Positions 57,881 through 64,000 of a stretch of DNA of 64,000 nt are shown here, piece after piece. The stretch is from Candidatus Sumerlaeaceae bacterium (GTDB lineage Bacteria; Sumerlaeota; Sumerlaeia; Sumerlaeales; Sumerlaeaceae): contig JAIBAT010000005.1 of the NCBI GenBank assembly GCA_019695055.1, positions 53,406-117,405 of the forward strand. Reading direction: 5' to 3'. Positions within the stretch are counted from its first letter, which is position 1. Every line of letters starts with the position of its first letter. The notes under the pieces were generated by a model. It worked only from the letters and a program-made list of their open reading frames with translations. It did not search any database and was not told where the DNA came from. A program made the translations under genes and the position numbers.

Positions 57881-57921
57881 TTATGGTTGCACCGTCTGCC
57901 CATGCGGGCCATTTTGAAATT

Positions 57922-58407
57922 ATGAACCCTATCGAAACAGTCATAGACCAGACCCTCATTTTCCGCAAACGGATCGCGGACATCTTTTCCTCGGTTTCCG
58001 AGGCCGACGCGGACGTGATTCCTCCGGGTTGGAGTAACAATGCCCGCTGGCACGCCGGCCACCTCGTTGTGGTGCCCCGCATGCTGATGCTGGCGCTGCA
58101 GGGCAAACCCATAGGGCTCCCCGACACCTACAAGACACTGTTCGCGAAGGATACCTCCCCGGCCAATTGGGCAGGTTTGGCGGTGCCGCCGTACAAGCAG
58201 CTTGTGGGGGAACTGACCTCTGAAATGGAGAAGCTCATCGGAGAAATCAAACCCGACCTGCTGACCCCGTTTCCCAAACCTTATACGACTTCGGCCACCG
58301 TGGTGCTTCACAGCCCTGCGGAGGCGCTCAATTTCAGTCTTGTGCACGACGGCATTCATGTGGGCCTGATGTTCGCCCTCAAACGAAGCCTTGCGGCGAT
58401 GAAGTAG
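57922..58407 (+). CDS. DinB family protein
   Basis: A 161-residue DinB/DUF664-like four-helix metal protein. Likely metal ligands are His in 'RWHAGHLVVVPR' and in 'VHDGIHVGLMFALKR', the usual positions for the three-His site. 'AEALNFSLVHDGIHVG' matches the family end. An earlier in-frame ATG, 13 codons upstream, lies almost inside the R4 repeat; the later ATG is preferred because it begins the first helix. Neither has a good ribosome site. Members bind divalent metals and some use bacillithiol or other thiols. It is not coupled to the second, degenerate DinB gene at 4.5 kb. Confidence 0.8.
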   Translation: MNPIETVIDQTLIFRKRIADIFSSVSEADADVIPPGWSNNARWHAGHLVVVPRMLMLALQGKPIGLPDTYKTLFAKDTSPANWAGLAVPPYKQLVGELTSEMEKLIGEIKPDLLTPFPKPYTTSATVVLHSPAEALNFSLVHDGIHVGLMFALKRSLAAMK

Positions 58408-58720
58408 CTTCTCTAAAGCTCGCAAAATCAGTAATATAGGAACCGGCGCTCCGGTCACGAAGCAGTCGAACCGTGGGGCGGGCTGTCAGCCTGCCATTTG
58501 GGGTTACGCCAGTCCTGCCGCCACCCGTATTACCATCCATTTGCCCCCGATTTTGAATCCCCGGCGGGTTTTGTTGTTCTGATTCTCGGCGATTTGCGCG
58601 CCGTTTCCGGCGCCGAATCGGCAATCTACCCAGAAATCCGAGCGGCTGGCGTGTGCCCCGAGGCACCCCCAACAAGCCTGTTGGTCAGGATCATGGAATT
58701 TCCACACGGAAGGCATTGGA
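58408..58720. other. Intergenic region of about 310 bases upstream of tsf
   Basis: No gene is supported. Nearly symmetric GC-rich pieces occur ('ACCGGCGCTCCGGT', 'GCGCCGTTTCCGGCGCC'), which may be part of a tsf leader. No clear -35/-10 pair was found by eye. rpsB, which usually precedes tsf, is absent. Confidence 0.5.
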
Positions 58721-59623
58721 ATGGCTGAGATTACGAGTCAGATGGTGAAGGAACTGCGCGAGAAAAGCGGCGCGGGAATGATGGACTGCAAGAAGGCCCT
58801 TGGCGAGGCCGAGGGCGATATGGCCAAGGCCATGAACCTGCTGCGTGAGCGCGGTGCGGCCATCGCGAGCAAGCGCTCCTCGCGCGCAGCCAAGGAAGGT
58901 ATGATTGCCGCCTACATTACCCCTGATCGCAAGACCGGCGCCCTGGCCGAACTCAATTGCGAGAGCGACTTCGTGGCCCGCAATGACGATTTCCAGGCCA
59001 TGGTTGCCACCCTCGCGAAGCACACCGCCGGCGTGGCCAATCTGGCCGAGATGATGGCTTCCAAGTTGGAAGGTGCAGCGGAAAGCCTCGAAGAGACCAT
59101 CAAGACCGCCATTGGCAAGATTGGCGAGAACATCGTCTTTTCACGTTGGGCCCGCCTCAAGGCTGGCGAAGAAGGCAAGCCCGCGGGCCTGATTTACCAC
59201 TACATTCACCCGCCGGGCAAGATCGGCGTGCTGGTGGATGTGGCCACGAGCAATGATTCACTGGCCAAGGATCCTGCCTTTGAGGAATTCGCCCGTGACA
59301 TTGCCATGCACATCGCCGCGTCGTCCCCCATCTGCGTGCGCCGTGCCGAGGTGCCGTCAGGTGCGCTGGACAACGAAAAGGAAATCTTCCGCAAGCAGGC
59401 CCTGAACGAGGGCAAGCCCGAGAAGATCGTTGAAAAGATCATCGAGGGACGCCTCCAGAAGTATTATGCGGAGGTCTGCCTGCTCGAGCAACCGTTCGCG
59501 AAGAACCCCGACCTCAAGGTTGAGGAATACATGAAGCAGAACGCTGGGAAGTTTGGCGACGTGTCAGTGACCCGCTTCGTGCGCTACCGCCTTGGCGAGA
59601 CCGCCGAAGCCGCTGCCGAGTAA
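58721..59623 (+). CDS. tsf: Translation elongation factor Ts
   Basis: Nucleotide exchange factor that regenerates EF-Tu-GTP. The 300-residue product opens with 'MVKELREKSGAGMMDCKKAL' within the N-terminal UBA-like domain and continues with 'ALAELNCESDFVARNDDF', the EF-Tu contact motif. Later come 'YHYIHPPGKIGVLV' and 'QPFAKNPDLKVEEYMKQ'. GGAAGG precedes the ATG. The usual partner rpsB is not upstream; instead there is a gap and a DinB gene. A terminator follows directly, so it is a single-gene transcript. Confidence 0.96.
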   Translation: MAEITSQMVKELREKSGAGMMDCKKALGEAEGDMAKAMNLLRERGAAIASKRSSRAAKEGMIAAYITPDRKTGALAELNCESDFVARNDDFQAMVATLAKHTAGVANLAEMMASKLEGAAESLEETIKTAIGKIGENIVFSRWARLKAGEEGKPAGLIYHYIHPPGKIGVLVDVATSNDSLAKDPAFEEFARDIAMHIAASSPICVRRAEVPSGALDNEKEIFRKQALNEGKPEKIVEKIIEGRLQKYYAEVCLLEQPFAKNPDLKVEEYMKQNAGKFGDVSVTRFVRYRLGETAEAAAE

Positions 59624-59649
59624 CCAACCTCAAAGAAAGTCCCCAAAGG

Positions 59650-59682
59650 AGGGCGGGTCTCCAGACCCGCCTTTCTTTTTTT
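59650..59682 (+). terminator. Rho-independent terminator of tsf
   Basis: Stem GGCGGGTCT/AGACCCGCC with a two-base centre, extended by flanking A-T pairs, then TTTCTTTTTTT on the plus strand, about 30 bases after the tsf stop. Confidence 0.9.
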
Positions 59683-59715
59683 GTCCCAACCCCCGAAATT
59701 TCGGCAATCCTACCC

Positions 59716-59757
59716 ACAAAAAAATAATCCCCTGACCGGAGCAATCCGGCCAGGGGG
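59716..59757 (-). terminator. Rho-independent terminator of the secE-nusG-rplK transcript
   Basis: Stem CCCCTGACCGGA/TCCGGCCAGGGG with a GCAA loop (one G-T pair), followed by ATTATTTTTTT on the minus strand. It sits back to back with the tsf terminator. Confidence 0.9.
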
Positions 59758-59817
59758 AAAATTCTCTCCTGCTTTTCCTCTGCGCTCTCCGCAAACCCTG
59801 CGGTGAGGAAGTTTCCT

Positions 59818-60243
59818 TTAGTCGATGACTTCGAGGCCCATGCTGCGCGCGGTGCCCTTGACCATGCTCACAGCGCTCTCGAGGTTCGCGGCGTTCAGGT
59901 CGGGCATCTTGGTCTTGGCGATTTCCTCCACCTGCTTGAGCGTGACCTTGCCCACCTTGGTCTTGTTGGGGGTTCCGCTGCCCTTGGGGATGCCCGCGGC
60001 CTTTGTTAGCAGCACGGCCGCCGGTGGCGTCTTCGTGATGAACGTGAAGGAACGGTCCGCATAGACGGAGATGATGACCGGGATGATCAGGCCGGGCGTG
60101 TCCTTGGTCTTTGCGTTGAACTGCTTGCAGAAGTCCATGATGTTCACGCCATGCTGGCCGAGGGCGGGGCCCACCGGAGGGGCGGGGTTTGCCTGGGCGC
60201 CGGGCACCTGGAGTTTTACCTGTGCAACAAGTTTCTTTGCCAT
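59818..60243 (-). CDS. rplK: 50S ribosomal protein L11
   Basis: Ribosomal protein of the GTPase-associated centre. The 141-residue product has all family landmarks: '[20 protein letters not shown]', '[15 protein letters not shown]', '[20 protein letters not shown]' and 'SMGLEVID' at the end. It starts 31 bases after nusG. Commonly rplA, rplJ and rplL follow directly; here a terminator follows instead, so this locus carries rplK alone. Length and sequence are otherwise ordinary. Confidence 0.96.
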   Translation of the reverse strand: MAKKLVAQVKLQVPGAQANPAPPVGPALGQHGVNIMDFCKQFNAKTKDTPGLIIPVIISVYADRSFTFITKTPPAAVLLTKAAGIPKGSGTPNKTKVGKVTLKQVEEIAKTKMPDLNAANLESAVSMVKGTARSMGLEVID

Positions 60244-60274
60244 GTTTCTTCTCTAGTTCTTCCTGATTTGTGTT

Positions 60275-60805
60275 TTAAACGTTTTCCACCTGCAGCACGT
60301 CGAGTTCCACCGACGTGGGGCGCCCGAAGATCGAGACCATCACCTTCAGTTTGCCCTTGTCCTGCTCAACCTGTTCCACCGTGCCGAGGAAGTTCGCAAA
60401 CGGTCCCTCGATCACCTTTACCTGGTCGCCGACGCGGTAGTTGATCGTCGCCAGCTTGCGGTCGCTCTTCTCTTCCATCGTGTCGAGCACGTTGGCGACC
60501 TCGCTTGTGGGCAGGGGAGTGGGGTGGTCGCCTTCGCCAAGGAAGGCCGAAACCCCGGGGATCTTCTGCACGAGCGCGAAAATTTCCGCGTCCTCTTCCA
60601 TCTCGATGAGCACGTATCCGGGCATGATGTTCTTCATGACCTCGTGCTTCTTGCCATTCTTGATTTCCACGAACTTGCGCGACGGGATGACCACCTGGGC
60701 CACCTTTTCGCGCAGGTGCTCAACCTGCACCATGTGCTCGATGGTCGTCTTAATCTTGTTTTCGTAACCTGAGTAGGTGTGGATGGCGAACCACTTCTTG
60801 TCCAT
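60275..60805 (-). CDS. nusG: Transcription termination/antitermination factor NusG
   Basis: Binds RNA polymerase and links it to Rho or the ribosome. The 176-residue product starts 'MDKKWFAIHTYSGYENKIK', the standard NGN opening, then 'VIPSRKFVEIKNGKK', 'MPGYVLIEME', and the C-terminal KOW domain 'GDQVKVIEGPFANFLGTVEQ'. A GTG 11 codons upstream is also possible and would nearly touch the secE stop. The ATG was chosen because it matches the usual N terminus. It follows the standard order secE-nusG-rplK. Confidence 0.95.
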   Translation of the reverse strand: MDKKWFAIHTYSGYENKIKTTIEHMVQVEHLREKVAQVVIPSRKFVEIKNGKKHEVMKNIMPGYVLIEMEEDAEIFALVQKIPGVSAFLGEGDHPTPLPTSEVANVLDTMEEKSDRKLATINYRVGDQVKVIEGPFANFLGTVEQVEQDKGKLKVMVSIFGRPTSVELDVLQVENV

Positions 60806-60838
60806 GACGTCCAGTCTCGAATCTTTTTCGGTGGTCAC

Positions 60839-61057
60839 TTAGAGGCCCATCACGATGTTAAGGATCTGGCCCAGAATCCAGTCAAACCCGCCCAGCACGG
60901 CGGTAATGGCGAGGGTCACGATGATGACGACCACAGTGGCGCCATAAAGCTCATTACGCGTGGGCCACGTCACCTTCTTCATCTCGGCTTTCACTTCACC
61001 ATAAAAAATGGCGATGCGCTTGAAGAAGCCGTGTTTCTTTTCCAAACTCTCTTCCAT
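60839..61057 (-). CDS. secE: Preprotein translocase subunit SecE
   Basis: Essential small subunit of the SecYEG channel. The 72-residue product has the conserved amphipathic helix 'EVKAEMKKVTWPTRNELYGA' and one membrane helix 'VVVIIVTLAITAVLGG'. It is preceded by tRNA-Trp and followed by nusG, the usual arrangement. Confidence 0.95.
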   Translation of the reverse strand: MEESLEKKHGFFKRIAIFYGEVKAEMKKVTWPTRNELYGATVVVIIVTLAITAVLGGFDWILGQILNIVMGL

Positions 61058-61218
61058 CGGGTCTCCGCCTTAAATCGTTTCCCGGCGCGCCATTGCTGGG
61101 CTGTCCGCACCGGGCCAAAACTGTGAAAACCTTGAACCACCGACTTTATTTCACCGCCCGTGGCTTTTCCCGCAGGCAATAAAACTCCCACCCCATTTGC
61201 GCATTTCGCAAATGAAAG

Positions 61219-61295
61219 TGGCAGGCCAGGAGGGACTCGAACCCCCAACCCTCGGTTTTGGAGACCGATGCTCTAGCCACTTGAGCTACTGGCCT
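61219..61295 (-). tRNA. tRNA-Trp (anticodon CCA), 3' CCA encoded
   Basis: The minus strand folds as a tRNA. Acceptor AGGCCAG pairs with CTGGCCT, the anticodon loop is CTCCAAA with anticodon CCA, and the T arm has GGTTCGAGTCC. The discriminator is G followed by an encoded CCA. It precedes secE, its usual neighbour. Confidence 0.95.
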
Positions 61296-61530
61296 AAAAC
61301 AAGTTACCTCAATATTTTGCGCCCCGAAACTGCTCCGGCATACCAACGCCTTGGGACACGTTGGGAGCGCAGGCATACACTATACCAAAGAGCGCGAGAT
61401 ATTTAGGGCCGGGGGGCGAAATCCGCAGGGTACAGGCCAGCCCAGAATGGTTTCCAGCCCCGGCTGTTTGAGATTACATGGCACCCTGATTCACCGGAAC
61501 ATTTGAGCCGATGAAGGAGGATCACCCCCA

Positions 61531-62349
61531 ATGCACTACTTTTTTGCCGCCGTCGTAGCCGTTACTGTTAGCATAGACACCTCAGCCCAGGGCCAGAAGG
61601 TAGCCTACAGCCCTCGTGGCGAGACCACCGCAAACAGGTCGGATTACAGCGTCAGTTACTCAACCATCCCCCGGCGCCCTCGGTCCTATGACTACTATTA
61701 CAACAATCGCGAGTACGCAGGCCAGACCCAGCGCGTAGCGGCCCGCGTCACTCCCGTCCCCCAGCCGGTGCGCCGCGTCATAGGGGCCGTTAAGCCCTAT
61801 TCGGAGTCGGAATATGCGAATCTGGTCATGAAAAACGCGCGGGAAACCAGCGGGGAGGTTGAGGAGTCGCAGGAAGCACAATCTGCGGGAACCACTGCGT
61901 CAGCCGAGACCGTCCTGACTCGCGCCATCGCGAAACCGACCACGACCACCATTGATGGCGTCTTTGAGGCGGTCGTGGAGGAGGTTACCCCCGAGGGTTT
62001 GCTGGTCACAAAGGCGGGTGACCTGCGTCTGCGCGGGCTGAGTTTCCCCTCCGCAGGCGCTGCCAACGAAATGGAAAAGGCCTGGGGGGAGAAGATCGTG
62101 GGCCAGTTGCGGGCCCTGCTCGCAGGTCGCAAGATTTTCTATACCGTGGATGCGCCCGCACAGGATGAGAACAAACGCGCCCTGATCATTGCCCATTTCG
62201 CGGATGGCACCGAGCTCAATCGTATGCTCATCGAAAGCGGCTTCGCCAGCGTTCAGTCCGGGCAGTTCGCAGACGTGTCAGCCTATCGCCCCCTCTACGA
62301 TGCGCAGGACATGGCTCGCGCGGCGCGCCGGGGAATCTGGGAGCAATAG
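61531..62349 (+). CDS. Exported SNase-like protein with YSPRG/YDYYYNN N-terminal region, copy 1
   Basis: A 272-residue exported protein. The signal peptide ends near 'IDTSAQGQ'. A Tyr-rich stretch follows with 'YSPRGETTANRSDYSVSY' and 'RSYDYYYNNREY', then a linker. The C-terminal 130 residues resemble a staphylococcal nuclease (OB) domain: 'DLRLRGLSFPS', 'AWGEKIVGQLRALLAGRKIF', 'FADGTELNRMLIESGFASV' and a final 'ARRGIWEQ'. The DGDT metal region is replaced by 'VTPEGLL' and the catalytic Glu after the RLxGI strand by Ser. One Arg in 'ENKRALI' matches the second catalytic Arg. Catalysis is thus doubtful. GAAGGAGGATCAC is a very strong ribosome site. Confidence 0.72.
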   Translation: MHYFFAAVVAVTVSIDTSAQGQKVAYSPRGETTANRSDYSVSYSTIPRRPRSYDYYYNNREYAGQTQRVAARVTPVPQPVRRVIGAVKPYSESEYANLVMKNARETSGEVEESQEAQSAGTTASAETVLTRAIAKPTTTTIDGVFEAVVEEVTPEGLLVTKAGDLRLRGLSFPSAGAANEMEKAWGEKIVGQLRALLAGRKIFYTVDAPAQDENKRALIIAHFADGTELNRMLIESGFASVQSGQFADVSAYRPLYDAQDMARAARRGIWEQ

Positions 62350-62538
62350 CCAGCGCGCGAGTTAGCGGGCTGGTTGATTCGTTCATGAATCTGCTGCCGC
62401 CGTCTGGCAATCGCTGCAATCCGCTGACGGACACTCGACTGCGACAGCCAATCCGCCCGAATGGTTTGACTCGAAGCGGGTTCATGGTAGTGACACACAT
62501 ATTCTGAAACCAAAACCAATTAGGGGAGCCACGCCATC

Positions 62539-63453
62539 ATGAGGCACCACCGCCAAACAACCCTGAGTCTCGGAATGATCCTGGTAACTCTCGCCACTGC
62601 CACCGTTGCGCAAAAGGTGGAGTACAGCCCCCGCGGCTCAAACACGGCGAGCCGCAGCGATTACTCAGTCAGCTACGGGTCGCGCCCCAAGTATCCCTCA
62701 AACTACGATTACTACTATAACAACAGTTCCTACAACTTCCAGCTGCCCCCGGTCATAGTCGTTACCCCGGTTCCCACTCCGGAGAAACCCCGCGTCATCG
62801 GTTATGTGAAGCCCTACACCGATGAGCAATACAGCCAGCTTGTCATCGATGCGATGACAAAATCCGGCAGCCTGACGGAGGAGGCACCCGCCACCCCGGT
62901 ACCTGCCGCCCCGACGCCCACACCGACCGAGAGCGAACGCACCGCCGGCCTGATTGGCATGGGGGCAAAATCTGTTACGGTTGCGGCCACTCCCGCTCCC
63001 ACGCCTGTGGTGACGGCCACAGTGATGGCCACACCCACGGCCGACCGACCGCAGGAACTCTATACGGCGTGGGTGGACACGATTACATCTGACGGGATCA
63101 TCAAGACGAACGTCACGGATCTGCGTCTGCGCGCGGTCCGCCTGCCCAACCCCGATAGCGATAATCCCAATGAGCGCGCCTGGGGCGAAAAGGTCCTCGC
63201 AGGAATGCGCCGCGTTCTCAACGGCCACCGGATCTATTACACAACCGGCAAACCCGAGAAGGACGACAAGGGAACCCTGCTCGCTGTGGCCCATTGGCGC
63301 GACGGAACCAACATCAACAGCCTGCTCATCAATTCTGGTTACGCGGTGATTGTACCCGAGCAATTCCAAAGCGAAGCTGGTCTCCAAATGATGCGAAAAG
63401 CACAGATGGAAGCGAAAGAGGCAAAGCGGGGATTCTGGGAGGATGTGAAGTAG
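62539..63453 (+). CDS. Exported SNase-like protein with YSPRG/YDYYYNN N-terminal region, copy 2
   Basis: A 304-residue paralogue of the preceding gene. After a signal peptide ('MILVTLATATVAQ') come 'YSPRGSNTASRSDYSVSY' and 'NYDYYYNNSSYNF'. A Pro/Thr-rich linker ('PVPAAPTPTPTESE') follows, and the same type of SNase-like domain ('DLRLRAVRLPNP', 'AWGEKVLAGMRRVLNGHRIY', 'RDGTNINSLLINSGYAVIV', 'KRGFWED'). Here even the Arg of the second catalytic position is lost ('DDKGTLLAVAHW'), so it is probably not a nuclease. GGGGAG lies 11 bases before the ATG. The two genes are in tandem and likely arose by duplication followed by linker growth. Confidence 0.7.
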   Translation: MRHHRQTTLSLGMILVTLATATVAQKVEYSPRGSNTASRSDYSVSYGSRPKYPSNYDYYYNNSSYNFQLPPVIVVTPVPTPEKPRVIGYVKPYTDEQYSQLVIDAMTKSGSLTEEAPATPVPAAPTPTPTESERTAGLIGMGAKSVTVAATPAPTPVVTATVMATPTADRPQELYTAWVDTITSDGIIKTNVTDLRLRAVRLPNPDSDNPNERAWGEKVLAGMRRVLNGHRIYYTTGKPEKDDKGTLLAVAHWRDGTNINSLLINSGYAVIVPEQFQSEAGLQMMRKAQMEAKEAKRGFWEDVK

Positions 63454-63465
63454 GGAAACCGCCCT

Positions 63466-64000
63466 TTAAGTAGACGCGGGTTTGTTGGATTCCGTCATGG
63501 GGCGTCCACGATAGAAGTTGGGTTCGCCGGCAGGGGAGCTTGGGATCTTACCCAATCGCCTTTGAAGCGTCAAAATCAGACTCTCGAACCGATATTCAAA
63601 GAAATACCAAAGTTTGACCAATAGGCCTTCTCTGGCCATGACATTTCCGGCATTTCCCGCATTGATACCCCAGCAAACAAAGCATTTTCGGCATGCAGGA
63701 GGAGGAATGGGGCTGTGGATTCGCAACCTCAGCAACTTGTATCGCCAGCCATTCCAAATCGCAGCAAAACTATCCTTTTTCAGATCCCCAAGATACTGGT
63801 TACTCGAGCAGCACGGAGTAATCTGTCCGTTCGTGTGGACGTAGGGCTCCTTCCATGGGCTGGAACACTTCTGTGGAAACCGGTCGGGTATTGAGATTAA
63901 ACGGGTAATTCTGCCAATCTTATCCCACATTGTTGCTGCGGGAGGAGCTGGAAGTTCCAAATGGTAGGGGGGAGGCACGTGTAACTCTACACCCAGTTCC
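63466..64000 (-). CDS. C-terminal part of a radical SAM protein with SPASM domain (5' end beyond window)
   Basis: The frame is open to the right edge, so the N terminus is missing; 177 codons are visible. They include a SPASM-type auxiliary cluster domain: 'KCSSPWKEPYVHTNGQITPC', a further Cys, 'GDLKKDSFAAIWNGWRYKLL' and 'PPACRKCFVCWG'. Spacing of the Cys and the 'IWNGWRYK' stretch are typical of SPASM proteins that bind extra 4Fe-4S clusters. The CxxxCxxC radical SAM motif is expected beyond the edge. A soluble tail with a hydrophobic aromatic stretch ('KLWYFFEYRFESLILTLQ') follows. Its end is 12 bases from the second SNase-like gene. Substrate unknown. Confidence 0.72.
   Translation of the reverse strand, partial: ELGVELHVPPPYHLELPAPPAATMWDKIGRITRLISIPDRFPQKCSSPWKEPYVHTNGQITPCCSSNQYLGDLKKDSFAAIWNGWRYKLLRLRIHSPIPPPACRKCFVCWGINAGNAGNVMAREGLLVKLWYFFEYRFESLILTLQRRLGKIPSSPAGEPNFYRGRPMTESNKPAST

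Overview
The window looks like a stretch of chromosome from a diderm (Gram-negative) bacterium. A late lipid A acyltransferase, an O-antigen ligase-like protein, a Wzt-like ABC ATPase, an ExbB/ExbD pair and an entericidin-like lipoprotein all point to an outer membrane. Menaquinone would be made by the futalosine route (MqnE) and isoprenoids by the MEP route (IspH). Two prepilin-like proteins share the N terminus 'AFTLIELLIVVAIIAILAA' and a C-terminal 'YDPTNGTVS' motif. Together with the many large exported proteins of unclear role, this style resembles uncultured candidate phyla such as Sumerlaeota or Hydrogenedentota. That placement is an inference from style, not a proven assignment.

Layout, left to right. 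At 0-3.2 kb an O-antigen ligase-like gene (cut by the left edge) diverges from a cardiolipin synthase gene. From 3.2 to 14.3 kb runs a leftward series: GH4 glycosidase, a prepilin-like protein, an exported esterase with a starch-binding-like domain, thiE-thiL, a hybrid nickel/cobalt uptake operon (cbiM with a PDGLE-like tail, a NicO-family permease, cbiQ, cbiO), a DinB-like protein and a metallo-beta-lactamase-fold hydrolase. From 14.5 to 24.7 kb genes run rightward: murJ, two large secreted Asp-box (BNR) proteins, an ExbB/ExbD pair and mqnE. The second half of murJ and the first half of the first BNR gene have a base composition unlike their own other halves.

From 24.8 to 36 kb come an unknown membrane protein, a bifunctional Rel (p)ppGpp enzyme with two NfeD genes, an orphan peptide-type permease, rnhB, a TPR-M1 peptidase fusion, an orphan Wzt-like ATPase and ubiX. 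From 36 to 49.9 kb come an NmrA-like oxidoreductase, an ArnT-like glycosyltransferase, an 1883-residue alpha-2-macroglobulin, a CofG-like radical SAM enzyme, a cohesin-like secreted protein, an M3 peptidase and two tiny exported proteins.

From 49.9 to 64 kb there are tRNA-Lys, ispH, a second prepilin, DUF503, rpmG, nadA, a DUF4258/YgiT toxin-antitoxin-like pair, fmt, a lipid A acyltransferase, a four-helix-bundle gene, a second DinB, tsf, then the leftward tRNA-Trp-secE-nusG-rplK block, two tandem SNase-like exported proteins and the end of a SPASM radical SAM gene cut by the right edge.

The most unusual structures are these. A family of heptameric CAGAACT repeats within 4.6 kb bounds a four-helix-bundle gene in inverted orientation, supplies the stop codon of the acyltransferase gene and abuts the start of fmt. 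Two near-identical C8-9/T/C/T/C6 tracts lie upstream of exbB and ispH in the same orientation relative to the gene. The metal transporter operon combines two uptake families. No rRNA, CRISPR array, insertion sequence or phage gene was seen.
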